Of a stretch of 64,000 bases of DNA, positions 11,863 through 23,082 are shown in pieces. How positions within the stretch are numbered: position 1 is the stretch's first letter; every line of letters begins with the position of its first letter. The position numbers and the translations under genes are program-made. The notes beneath the pieces were generated by a model, which saw only the letters and a list, made by a program, of their open reading frames with translations, was not told the DNA's origin and ran no database searches. The DNA lies in NCBI GenBank assembly GCA_030144725.1, contig JASKMD010000017.1, positions 8,322,200-8,386,199 of the forward strand, given 5' to 3'. The stretch is from Haematococcus lacustris. Lineage: Eukaryota; Chlorophyta; Chlorophyceae; Chlamydomonadales; Haematococcaceae.

Positions 11863-12130
11863 AGGGGAGGGTCGGGGAGGGGAGGGTCTGCGGAGGGGAG
11901 GGCGGGGAGGGGAGGGTCGGGGGAGGGGAGGGGCTGGGGAGGGGAGGGGCTGGGGAGGGGAGGGGCTGGGGAGGGGAGGGTCGGGGAGGGGAGGGTCGGG
12001 GAGGGGAGGGGCGGGGAGGGGAGGGTCTGGGGAGGGGAGGGTCTGGGGAGGGGAGGGTCTGGGGAGGGGAGGGTCTGGGGAGGGGAGGGTCTGGGGAGGG
12101 GAGGGTCTGGGGAGGGGAGGGGCTTGGGAG
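11863..12130. repeat. GGGGAGGGTCT minisatellite
   Basis: Repeats of GGGGAGGGGAGGGTC(T) and variants form a strongly G-rich plus strand. Confidence 0.9.
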
Positions 12131-12990
12131 GTGGTGGTGGTGAGTGGTGGTGGTGCTTGGGGGAAGGGTGGGAGGGCTTGCTCCAGGCTGCAAGATAGGT
12201 AGAGGGTGTTGCATTGTGGCGGAAGAGGGCGAGAGCGAAGGTGAGTGTGGTGGTTGTGGGAAAGAGGATGGTTGTGACCATGAAACCCTGCAGCAAAGAA
12301 GTTCATGCATGTGGTCAGGCTAGGCAATCTTAACCACACAACTGCAAAAGCGAGCCACTCACTATCTGCAGGGTGGGGTGTGTGCGGGGGATATTGGGGT
12401 GGATGTGGGCGAGGGTGGTGGTGGAGTGGTTGGGAAGGGTGCCGGCCTTGTTGCCGCTCTTTAATGCCGCTTCCAACTGCTCTTTGCTGCGCTGCCTAGC
12501 TGCTTCCCTTGGCTGCACCTCCTGGCTCTTGCGCTACTGTCCTGCAGAGCACCAGGTGCGAGATGCGAGGTGCCATGCGAAGTGCCATGCGAGGGCCGAG
12601 ATGCGAGGTGCGGGGTGCGAGGCTTGATGTTCGAAGTGCTGGGTTGCAGGCTCAGGTTCTGCGCATGTTTACGCTCTGCACTCCGTCTGCGGTTACGGGC
12701 TGCTCACCAGCTGCTGTTCCTGCTGATGTTTCTGCTGTGGTGGCTGGGCTTGTCGCATCTAGCGTGGTGGCAATGGATGCTGCCAGCGCTGCGGCCTAGG
12801 CTGCACAACCTAGCAATAGCACTGTGATCATTCCTAGCAAGCGTTCAGTGCGAGCGCACAGGTGCGCTAAGGTGCCCAGAGAGGTGGCGCAGTACAGCGG
12901 GCGGGATGCGGTTGGGCGGTTGGAAGGTCCCCCTGTAACAGTATAGTGGCCTCCCCCCCACAGGGGGAGGTCCTCATGGGAGACCTGATT

Positions 12991-13580
12991 GCAAGCTCGA
13001 TATGGATATTTGTGCCGAAAGTTGTGTCCACGCAATAAGGTCGCCATAGGGAGCTACATACATACGTGTAGGGTCTAAGGCCGGGGCCCGTCTCTATCGC
13101 AAGCTAGGTCCGTTCTGTCGGTTGTACTGGGTAGCGCGGCTTGCAAGCTCCCGCAAAGCTGTGGATGTTGATGATGCCCCGCAATCACAACAACCTCGTG
13201 CACCGCACCCTCCCGTGTAATATCGAGTGCGGCAGAGATTGCCCCAAAAGTTGTTTGCGGTTGGCCCTCAACCATCCATCATTACATCTAACCTCACATC
13301 ATTACATCATGACTCTTAGCCTACATCATTACATCACCACTTGTGGTCCTGCCAATCACTGCATGCATGGTATGGGCAAGGGCTCTGACTCTTGCAAGGG
13401 CTGGTCTCAGGGTCGATACCGAACCCTAGAGGCTGAATGAGGCTGGGCTCGGCAACATAGGCACGCTTTGTTGTCAGCGCATTTGCATAGCATTGTCGGG
13501 ATAGCAAACGAGCTTGGGCTACATTGAGTTGTTCCTGCATGGGGGTGAAGGGGGCATGGGGGTTAAGGATGCATGGGGGG
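12991..13580. repeat. Outer inverted-repeat arm, left, part 2
   Basis: It continues the arm after the inner element and matches, inverted, 19280-19885. It contains short CATCATTACATCA repeats. I see no ORF with domain support. Confidence 0.75.
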
Positions 13581-13587
13581 AAGGCAC

Positions 13588-14400
13588 CTACAGTACTGTA
13601 GACACTTACAGTACTGTAGACTAGCTACAGTACTGTAGACACCTACAGTACTGTAGACACCTACAGTACTGTAGACTAGCTACAGTACTGTAGACACCTA
13701 CAGTACTGTAGACACCTACAGTACTGTAGACTAGCTACAGTACTGTAGACACCTACAGTACTGTAGACACCTACAGTACTGTAGACACCCTACAGTACTG
13801 TAGACACCTACAGTACTGTAGACACCTACAGTACTGTAGACATCTACAGTACTGTAGACACCTACAGTACTGTAGACATCTACAGTACTGTAGACACCTA
13901 CAGTACTGTAGACCCCTACAGTACTGTAGACCCCTACAGTACTGTAGACATCTACAGTACTGTAGATACCTACAGTACTGTAGACACCTACAGTACTGTA
14001 GACACCAACAGTACTGTAGACACCTACAGTACTGTAGATACCTACAGTACTGTAGACACCTACAGTACTGTAGACACCTACAGTACTGTAGACACCTACA
14101 GTACTGTAGACATCTACGGTACTGTAGACACCCTACAGTACTGTAGACACCTACAGTACTGTAGACACCTACAGTACTGTGGACATCTACAGTACTGTGG
14201 ACATCTACAGTACTGTAGATACCTACAGTACTGTAGACACCTACAGTACTGTAGACACCTACAGTACTGTAGACACCTACAGTACTGTAGACACCTACAG
14301 TACTGTAGACACCCTACAGTACTGTAGACACCTACAGTACTGTAGACACCTACAGTACTGTAGACATCTACAGTACTGTAGACATCTACAGTACTGTAGG
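13588..14400. repeat. Palindromic satellite A array, 0.8 kb
   Basis: About 44 monomers of TACAGTACTGTAGACACC type. Core CTACAGTACTGTAG is almost invariant while the 4-base spacer varies. Confidence 0.95.
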
Positions 14401-15455
14401 CAGCAGCAGCATGGGTGGCAGCAGCAGCAGGGGGGGGGGCAGCAGCAGCAGTAGGGGGGCAGCAGCAGCAGCAGCCGGGGGGCAGCAGCAGCAGCAGGGG
14501 CGCAGCAGCAGCAGTAGGGGCACAGCAGCAGCAACAGCAGGGGCGCAGCAGCAGCAGCAGCAGGGGGGCAGCAGCAGCAGCAGTAGGGGGGCAGCAGCAG
14601 CAGTAGGGGGGCAGCAGCAGCAGTAGGGGGGCAGCAGCAGCAGCAGCCGGGGGGCAGCAGCAGCAGCAGGGGCACAGCAGCAGCAGCAGCAGGGGCGCAG
14701 CAGCAGTAGGGGGGCAGCAGCAGCAGTAGGGGGGCAGCAGCAGCAGCAGCAGCAGCAGGGGCGCAGCAGCAGCAGCAGGGGCACAGCAGCAGCAGCAGGG
14801 GCACAGCAGCAGCAGCAGCAGGGGCGCAGCAGCAGCAGCAGGGGCGCAGCAGCAGCAGTAGGGGGGGCAGCAGCAGCAGTAGGGGGGCAGCAGCAGCAGT
14901 AGGGGGGCAGCAGCAGCAGCAGCAGGGGGGCAGTAGCAGCAGTAGGGGGGCAGCAGCAGCAGTAGGGGCGCAGCAGCAGCAGCAGCAGTGGCAGCAGCAG
15001 CAGATATAGTAGGGGCACTGTAGCACCTACCTACCTTTTGGCTGCTTGATGACTGCTGCTAGGAAGGGGGGGGAATGGAAGAGTGAAGGCGGGGAGGGGG
15101 GGTAGATGTGGAAGGCGGGAGGTGGGAGGCAGGGAGGCGGGAGACGGGGAGGCGGGAGGCAGGGAGGCGGGAGGTGGGGAGGCGGGAGGCTCAACCGGGT
15201 TGGGCTGGGCGGGGCTGGGTTGGGTTGGGGGCATGGGTCTGGGTGGGTGGGGCATGGGTTGGGGGCATGGGTTGGGGTGGGTGGGGGCATGGGTGGGGGT
15301 GGGGGCAGGGGAGGGAGCGGGGGCGGGGGCGGGGGCGGGGGCGGGGGCGGGGGCGGGGGCGGGGGCGGGGGCGGGGGCGGGGGCGGGGGCGGGGGAGGAT
15401 GAATTGGAAGGGGGTGGTTGTGTAGGGGAAAGCGAAGTGGAAGGGAGGTGCCCAC

Positions 15456-16116
15456 CAGGGTTCGACAGTTGGTGATACCTAGTCTAAGGGCGCCCTTAAC
15501 TGATGTCAGGGTAAACTACAGGGACCCTATACACTCTTCATACCCCAAAAAATTTTGCCGGCCCAGTTACGGCTAAGGCTGAATTTTGCCGGCCCAGCTA
15601 AATTTTGCCGGCCCAGTTACGGCTAAGGCTGTCCACTGGCTGCGGGGTGGACGGAGCCGAAGAGGCTGGGCTGGAAGGGGATGGGCTTGGTGGGCGCATT
15701 GGGCTGACAAGGCCAGTTTCGTCTGGGAAGGTGGGATTGCGGGCTGCGTGGTCTGCGCGTTCAAGGAGTTAACATGAAGTTAACATGTGAACGCGGAGAT
15801 GTCAACGTCGAAGATGTCAACGATGCGATAGTACCCACCAAGCGCCATCTGAATTGTCATCTGCCGCTGGTCCGACGGAGTCTGCCTTACTCTCTTGCCT
15901 GGCTTTCCCATAACGCAGCCGTGAGTTAGGTTTGAGATGGCAGAAATGTACGGGCGCCACTGAGAATATCAGGCGCCCGTAGATAGCCCGTGAACTCCCC
16001 CCCGTAACCAAATTTTTGAAAATCACGGGCCCCCGTACTGGGCCTTCGGCCCAGTTACGGGGGCCCTCGCCAAAATGGGTCAAAAGTACGGGCCCCGTAC
16101 GGGGGGTCGAACCCTG
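15456..16116. mobile_element. hAT-type non-autonomous element, 661 bp
   Basis: The ends are CAGGGTTCGAC and GTCGAACCCTG, perfect 11-bp inverted repeats. The 8-bp duplication GTGCCCAC lies at 15448-15455 and 16117-16124. The uninterrupted site exists in the inverted block copy near 5073-5085. Inside are tandem AATTTTGCCGGCCCAG units (about 15548-15625). There is no transposase. Confidence 0.9.
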
Positions 16117-16926
16117 GTGCCCACTAGACCTGCAACCAAGGGGCGTGCACGTGCGGCAGGGTGACCAGGCTGGGCACTGTGTTAGCTATCACCGTGGCCT
16201 TACCTTTGTGGTCCTCCTGGCCTCCTACCTGCTCACACCAGGCAACATATCCCATGCGCCAGTGGGGTGGGACAGCGGTGGGGAGTGTAGGGTGTAGGGA
16301 AGGGAAGGTGGGGTGAGGTGGGGGTTGCGATGCCACGTCAATCGAAGGGTGGGAGAGGGGAAGGGTAGGCTTGACAAGTATGGGAGGGAAGAGGGAGGGA
16401 GAGGGGGATGGGAGGGGTGGGAAGAGGGTGGGTGGGGTGGGCTTTCTCCTGGCTGCTGGGATGTCAGGGGAGAGGTGACAGGGAGGGGGGAAGTGGGGGG
16501 TGGGTAGAGGTGGAAGTGTAGGGACGACAAGCTGGGCGTTAGATATAGCGGGACAAGGGGCATGCTAGCGGTTAAGGTGGGTACAGGTTGCCACATACCT
16601 GCACTCACCTTTTGCTGGGGTGTGGTGTATATGTGTGTGGGAGGAAGGGGAGGAAGGGGAGGGAAGGGAAGGGGAGGTCCATGGGGAGGGCGAGAGAAGT
16701 GGGGAGGGCATTGATAGTCTCAGGTGTAGGCGCACAAGACCTGCGGCAATGGTGTGACGATTTGTGTAACGAAGCAAACATTGGACATGGGTACTGGATG
16801 CACTCACCATTAGAGTAGGGAGATGTAGAGCTGGCATATGGAGGGGCAGGTGTAGCAGCCCTCCATTACAACCCACCTTCCTTTGTCCTCACCTCAGTAG
16901 GAAGTGCAGGGTGGGAGAGTAGGGTT

Positions 16927-17436
16927 GGGCTGGGCTCGGCTGGGCTGGGCTGGGCTGGGCTGGGCTGGGCTGGGCTGGGCTGGGCTGGGCTGGGCTGGGC
17001 TGGGCTGGGCTGGGCTGGGCTGGGCTGGGCTGGGCTGGGCTGGGCTGGGCTGGGCTGGGCTGGGCTGGGCTGGGCTGGGCTGGGCTGGGCTGGGCTGGGC
17101 TGGGCTGGGCTGGGCTGGGCTGGGCTGGGCTGGGCTGGGCTGGGCTGGGCTGGGCTGGGCTGGGCTGGGCTGGGCTGGGCTGGGCTGGGCTGGGCTGGGC
17201 TGGGCTGGGCTGGGCTGGGCTGGGCTGGGCTGGGCTGGGCTGGGCTGGGCTGGGCTGGGCTGGGCTGGGCTGGGCTGGGCTGGGCTGGGCTGGGCTGGGC
17301 TGGGCTGGGCTGGGCTGGGCTGGGCTGGGCTGGGCTGGGCTGGGCTGGGCTGGGCTGGGCTGGCTGGGCTGGGCTGGGCTGGGCTGGGCTGGGCTGGGCT
17401 GGGCTGGGCTGGGCTGGGCTGGGCTGGGCTGGGCTG
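16927..17436. repeat. (GGGCT)n pentamer array, 0.5 kb
   Basis: About 100 nearly perfect units with one 4-base unit near 17362. The G-runs sit on the plus strand. Confidence 0.97.
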
Positions 17437-18242
17437 CAACACAAGGGAGGCAACAGTGGGAACGTTGTGGGAGGTGATGAAATGGTGGTGGTGGTGGTGG
17501 TGGTGGTGGTGGTGGTGGTGGTGGTGGTGGTGATGGGGACTGGGAGGGGGTGGTGAACAGGGGGGGTACTAGGCGTGATTGTAAGACCTGCAGCAACCAG
17601 GTGTGGTAGCGGTTAGGCTGGATACTAAGGGCTATGCTGCGCAATGCTAGCTCCTTCTAAGCTCTTACCTTGGTCCTACGCTCTTACCATAGTCCGTCTG
17701 GCCTCTTCGCTGCTCACAACACGTTGCACCTGCCTTGCGTTGGTGCATCAATGCTTGCGATTCATTGCGGAGAATCGTTGCGAGGGAAACTGGCCGCGAG
17801 GCCTAGCTGCGATGCTGGCTGCGAGGCTGGCTGCGAGGCTGGCTGCGAAACTGGCTGCGAGGCTGGCTGCGAGGAAAATGGCTGCGAGGTGGGCTGCGAG
17901 GTGAGATCCTCGCACCGAGCTGCCTCACAGGTATGCTTCTGCGTTGCTGGACCAGCTGTGTGGCCGCGAGGTTGATTGCCGAGTATGTGGCTGCGAGTAT
18001 GGGCTAGATGTGGCTGCGAGTATGGGTAACCTCGTGCGATGCCATCTGTGGAGCAGCTGGTGTGGCCGCGAGGTTGATTGCCGAGTATGTGGCTGCGAGT
18101 ATGGGCTAGATGTGGCTGCGAGTATGGGTAACCTCGTGCGATGCCATCGCTGCAATACCGGCTACACGATGCTGCGACTAAGTGTTGGACGGATGCCTTG
18201 AATGCAAGTGAGATGTTCAGAATTTTTCTAAGTGCTTAAAGG

Positions 18243-19277
18243 CTACAGTACTGTAAGTGGTCTCTCGAGGTACCTCTAGGTACCTCGAGGTACTGTAGAT
18301 GTCTACAGTAATGTAGGTGTCTACAGTACTGTAGATGTCTACAGTACTGTAGGTGTCTACAGTACTGTAGGTGTCTACAGTACTGTAGGTGTCTACAGTA
18401 CTGTAGATGTCTATAGTACTGTAGGTGTCTACAGTACTGTAGATGTCTACAGTACTGTAGGTGTCTACAGTACTGTAGATGTCTACAGTACTGTAGGTGT
18501 CTACAGTACTGTAGGTGTCTACAGTACTGTAGGTGTCTACAGTACTGTAGGATGTCTACAGTACTGTAGGTGTCTACAGTACTGTAGGATGTCTACAGTA
18601 CTGTAGGTGTCTACAGTACTGTAGATGTCTACAGTACTGTAGGTGTCTACAGTACTGTAGATGTCTACAGTACTGTAGGTGTCTACAGTACTGTAGGTGT
18701 CTACAGTACTGTAGGTGTCTACAGTACTGTAGGTGTCTACAGTACTGTAGGTGTCTACAGTACTGTAGATGTCTACAGTACTGTAGGTGTCTACAGTACT
18801 GTAGGTGTCTACAGTACTGTAGGTGTCTACAGTACTGTAGATGTCTACAGTACTGTAGATGTCTACAGTACTGTAGGTGTCTACAGTACTGTAGATGTCT
18901 ACAGTACTGTAGGTGTCTACAGTACTGTAGGTGTCTACAGTACTGTAGGATGTCTACAGTACTGTAGGTGTCTACAGTACTGTAGATGTCTACAGTACTG
19001 TAGGATGTCTACAGTACTGTAGGTGTCTACAGTACTGTAGGTGTCTACAGTACTGTAGGTGTCTACAGTACTGTAGATGTCTACAGTACTGTAGGATGTC
19101 TACAGTACTGTAGGATGTCTACAGTACTGTAGGATGTCTACAGTACTGTAGATGTCTATAGTACTGTAGGTGTCTACAGTACTGTAGGTGTCTACAGTAA
19201 TGTAGGTGTCTACAGTATTGTAGATGTCTACAGTACTGTAGGTGTCTACAGTACTGTAGACCCCTACAGTACTGTAG
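18243..19277. repeat. Palindromic satellite A array, 1.03 kb
   Basis: The largest array of this family, about 57 monomers. CTCGAGGTACC blocks appear at its left edge (18266-18293). Confidence 0.95.
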
Positions 19278-19279
19278 CT

Positions 19280-20250
19280 GCCTTCCCCCCATGCATCCTT
19301 ACCCCCATGCCCCCTTCACCCCCATGAAGGAACAACTCAATGTAGCCCAAGCTCGTTTGCTATCCCGACAGTGCTATGCAAATGCGCTGACAACAAAGCG
19401 TGCCTATGTTGCCGAGCCCAGCATTATTCAGCCTCTAGGGTTAGGTATCGACCCTGAGACCAGCCCTTGCAAGAGTCAGATCCCTTGCCCATACCATGCA
19501 TCAGTGATTGGCAGGACCACAAGTGGTGATGTAATGATGGAGGCTAAGAGTCATGATGTAATGATGTGAGGTTAGATGTAATGATGGATGGTTGAGGGCC
19601 AACCGCAAACAACTTTTGGGGCAATCTCTGCCGCACTCGATATTACACGGGAGGGTGCGGTGCAGGAGGTTGTTGTGATTGCGGGGCATCATCAACATCC
19701 ACAGCTTTGCGGGAGCTTGCAAGCCGAGGTACCCTGTACAACCGACAGAACGGACCTAGCTTGCGATAGAGACGGGCCCCGGCCTTAGACCTTACACGTA
19801 TGTATGTAGCTCCCTATGGCGACCTTATTGCGTGGACACAACTTTCGGCACAAATACCCATATCGAGCTTGCGGGCCTACGCTTCGACGCCTCTCACTAT
19901 TGATAGCACGCAGAAGCTGACGGTGCAATCGCGGTAGCAAATGGTGGTTTGAATGTGGAGAACAGCATGGTACCCTATTTACAAGAGACCTTGTCAAATC
20001 TGACCTACAGTACTGTAGATGTCTACAGTACTGTAGACAACTACAGTACTGTAGATGTCTACAGTACTGTAGACATCTACAGTACTGTAGACATCTACAG
20101 TACTGTAGGTACCTACACTCCAACTGCTCACATACTCAGAATCTCAACAAGCGTCAAGTGGCGTTGGAGTCGCAAGGACAATCCGAGGCGAACCGCATCA
20201 AAAAACTACCCCCCTAGGATGACGAATATCCGCACTAATTTGCCTGTGTG
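19280..20250. repeat. Outer inverted-repeat arm, right
   Basis: Inverted partner of 7150-7509 plus 12991-13580. It ends at GCCTGTGTG (20242-20250), directly against Copia reverse-transcriptase sequence. A short satellite A run lies at 20005-20108. A minus-strand ORF crosses the junction from the Copia fragment into the arm. Confidence 0.75.
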
Positions 20251-21080
20251 TGTTGGCTGTGACCAGCTCCTGAATGAATTTGTGCTGGTCAAGCTTGATG
20301 GTGCCCTCAGCCCTGTCCCTGGTCAGCTGCATCCCTAGGAACCACCGGGCCTCACCCAAGTCCTTCAGTTTGAAGGCTGAGGACAGCTGCTTCTTCACGA
20401 AGGCCAATCCTGCGGTGTCCCCCTGCTGGGTGCACAGAAGGCAATCGTCAACATACACTAGCAGGTAGACCATGCCGGTGCTCAGCCACTCCTACAATTT
20501 AGTCCCTGCGTTTGTCCCTGCGCTCTACCGACCTTGTCCGATCGGGCTGAAATTTTGATAGATGGTAGTTTGCAGAAAATAAAATATATTTTTCAGAATA
20601 AATATTTTGAAAAAATCAAAGGCGGCTGCGCTGCGGCCCTGGGGCGTAGGTGCAGGGATAAGTGCAGGGATAGGTTGCGGGACACAGCGCAGCAGCTTTT
20701 GGATTTTTCTAACTATTTATCTTGAAAAATATGCTTTATTTTCTGAAAACTGCCATCTATCAAATTTTCAGCCCGATCGGACAAGGTCGGTAGAACGCAG
20801 GGACAAACGCAGGGACTAAATTGTAGGAGTGGCTGCAGGGTGAACAAGGCAGGGTCTGCCTCAGAGGCCTGCGACTTCCGGCCCATGCTCAGCAGCTCCT
20901 CACACAACCTGGCATGCCACGCCCTAGGAGCCTGCCTCAAGCCATACAGGGCCTTCTGCAGACGGCACACAGTGTTAGTGCTGCCCTCCTCAAAGCCCTC
21001 TGGCTGCTGCACATCGATGACCTCCCCTGGCTCTAGCTTGCCGTTCAGGAAAGCTGTCTCAAAGTCTGCACTCGCGCCGA
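20251..21080 (-). pseudogene. Ty1/Copia reverse transcriptase fragment
   Basis: From right to left on the minus strand it reads ETAFLNGKLEPGE, then QQPEGFEEG and ALYGLRQAPRAWH, then after an insertion LLVYVDDC (catalytic YVDD at 20444-20455), then LKDLGEARWFLGM. These are the classic Copia RT blocks in order. Gag, protease, integrase and RNase H are absent. A MITE at 20487-20831 splits it, and the left end is cut off by the inverted-repeat arm. Confidence 0.9.
20487..20831. mobile_element. CACTCCTACAA-TIR MITE, 345 bp
   Basis: Long inverted repeats start CACTCCTACAATTTAGTCCC and the whole element is close to a palindrome. A 2-bp duplication GC (20485-20486 and 20832-20833) is the reading that leaves the Copia RT in frame. 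It is related to 33401-34463. CACT ends recall CACTA elements, but those make 3-bp duplications, so the superfamily is open. Confidence 0.8.
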
Positions 21081-21204
21081 TTAAGGCCGGAAGTCGCCTA
21101 CGTCATTTCTTCCCGGGAGGCATACTGCAGATAGCCCCAGGAAAGGCCGACTCATCGCCGTTGTAATCATTGAAAAACTCCAAGTTGTTGCGATGTTATA
21201 ACTA

Positions 21205-21835
21205 TTTGAAAAATCGCCCGACCCTGTACAGGGTCCTACCGACCCTGTACAGGGTCCTGGGCCACAGGGTTCTGTCGCACGGCTACAGGGTCCTGCGACA
21301 TTTGTCTACAGGGTTCTGCCGCACGCCTACCGGGTCCTGCCACACTTTCTCACAGGGTCCTGCCGCACGGCTACAGGGTCCTACGACACTCGTTCACAGG
21401 GTCCTGCCGCACGGCTACAGGGTCCTGCGACACAGTTTTACAGGGTCCTACCGCACGGCTACAGGGTTCTGCGACACGTTCTCACAGGGTTCTGCCGCAC
21501 GGCTACAGGGTCCTACGACACACGTCTACAGGGTTCTGCCGCACGGCTACAGGGTCCTGTGACACAATTTTACAGGGTTCTGCCGCACGGCTACAGGGTT
21601 TTGCCACACTTTCTCACAGGGTCCTGCCGCACGGCTACAGGGTCCTACGACACTCGTTCACAGGGTCCTGCCGCACGGCTACAGGGTCCGGCGACACAGT
21701 TTTACAGGGTCCTGCCGCACGGCTACAGGGTTCTGCGACACGTTCTCACAGGGTTCTGCCGCACGGCTACAGGGTCCTACGACACATTCTCACAGGGTCC
21801 TGCCTCACGTCTACAGGGTCCTGCCACAACGTATG
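21205..21835. repeat. Satellite B: ACAGGGTCCT repeat, 21-23-bp units
   Basis: Units of ACAGGGTCCTGCCGCACGGC alternate with ACAGGGTCCTACGACAC types. The array opens with two full palindromes (core GACCCTGTACAGGGTC) near 21220-21255. Confidence 0.95.
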
Positions 21836-22086
21836 CAACGACGCCCGAAACCTCGCAACACCACAACAAACGGCATGTATTGCTGGTGCTAAGCACATGC
21901 ATTGATGCATCGTGACAACACCACACAACAACACCACACAACATCACTACAACAACAACACAACGACTCATGCCTTGCTCAACACATATGCCATGTGCAC
22001 AACCGTAAGGACTGGCTGCACCTCATTGCTATGGGCTAACACCTCATCACGGGACGGCTAAGCACTTTGCCTTGCTGTCTATGCCA

Positions 22087-22515
22087 CATGGCACCAAATC
22101 AGGCTGGGCTAGGCTAGGCTGGGCTAGCCTGGGGTAGGCTAGGCTTGGGTAGGCTAGGGTAGGCTAGCCTAGGCAAGGCTAGCCTGGGGTAGGCTAGGCT
22201 AGGCTAGCCTGGGGTAGGCTAGGCTAGGGTAGGCTAGGGTAGGCTAGCCTAGGCAAGGCTAGCCTGGGGTAGGCTAGGCTAGGCTAGGCTGGGGTAGGCG
22301 AGGCTAGGCTAGGCTGGGGAAGGCTGGGCTAGGCTTGGCTCCAGGTTGCCCACTCCAGGTTGCCCGCTCCAGGCTGCCCGCTCCAGGCTGCCCGCTTCAG
22401 GCTGCCCGCTCCAGGCTGCCCGCTCCAGGCTGCCCGCTCCAGGCTGCCCGCTCCAGGCTGCCCGCTCCATGCTGCCCACTCCGGGCTGCCCGCTCCAGGC
22501 TGCCCGCTTCATGCT
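22087..22515. repeat. GGCTA-type repeats followed by a 14-bp repeat
   Basis: 22087-22335 is built of GGCTA, GGGTA and GCCTA pentamers. 22337-22515 is a tandem 14-mer, CTCCAGGCTGCCCG. Confidence 0.9.
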
Positions 22516-23082
22516 GCTACGCCAAGGGCTGCTGGGTGCCATTGGGTGGGGGAGAGGAGAGAAGAGGGGAGGAGGGGAGGCGGGGAGGAGGGTAGGTAGG
22601 TGGCAGACTCGGAAGTGGTGGTGGTGGGCTTGGGCAGGGAAGGGGGAAGGGGGAAGGGGGCAAGGGGCAGCAGTGTGACCATCAGACCTGCGGCGGCAAG
22701 AGGCATCCTTGCATTTAGGCTTGGCATTGGGGACCACTCATGTGCAGGGACTGGCCACTTACAGTTATGCTCCATGTCACGACGTTGGGGGAGGGTACGG
22801 GGTACGAGGAGGGTACGGTCCTTGCTGGCTCCTTGTTTGTTGCTGCTCTACCGCCTTGCTTGCAATCATCCAGGCCATGCTACACCTGCCATGCTCCAGC
22901 TGTCGACAACTGCAATCAAACATCAGCCAGCAAGCAGATGGATTAGGGCATGCATGACCAGAACCGGGCAGGCTAGGCTGACACCTCCCAAGCATGTGCA
23001 CTCACCGGAAGTCCTGGCTGCCGCTCCAAGCGCCTCCTACCTGCTGCTCTTGGCTGCTACTCTTGCTTTTTGCTCATGGCTG

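Larger units (their letters stand above)
7518..12990 (+). mobile_element. 5.47-kb TIR element, KDZ/Zisupton-like
   Basis: Terminal inverted repeats of about 301 bp (7519-7819 and 12689-12990) begin AATCAGGTCTCCCATGAGG. The 8-bp duplication GCAAGCTC flanks the element at 7510-7517 and 12991-12998. If the next base is counted it becomes 9 bp with one mismatch. The uninterrupted target survives in the right outer arm near 19875-19885. An internal exon resembles the cysteine-cluster region of KDZ transposases, and Zisupton elements make 8-bp duplications. A Mutator-like element is the alternative because of the long TIRs. Most of the interior is minisatellite, so it is non-autonomous now. Confidence 0.75.
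14400..18240 (-). repeat. Large Pro-rich block (right copy), inverted relative to 3500-6834
   Basis: It holds (CAG)n at 14400-15007, the (GGGGGC)n array at about 15318-15395, a 661-bp insertion at 15456-16116, (GGGCT)n at 16927-17436, (GGT)n at 17483-17533 and the CTGCGAGG-rich segment at 17640-18230. The Pro-rich frames stay open on the minus strand here too. Confidence 0.8.

Noticed and set aside
13588..19277. Regularly spaced palindromic repeats resembling a CRISPR array
   Set aside because: Spacers are only about 4 bases and nearly identical, the genome is eukaryotic, and no cas genes are present. It is a satellite.
19324..19490. Plus-strand frame beginning MKEQLNVAQARLLSRQC as an integrase-tail remnant
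   Set aside because: Only a vague likeness to Ty3 integrase C-termini, no adjoining domains, and the inverted copy at 13400-13540 is no clearer.
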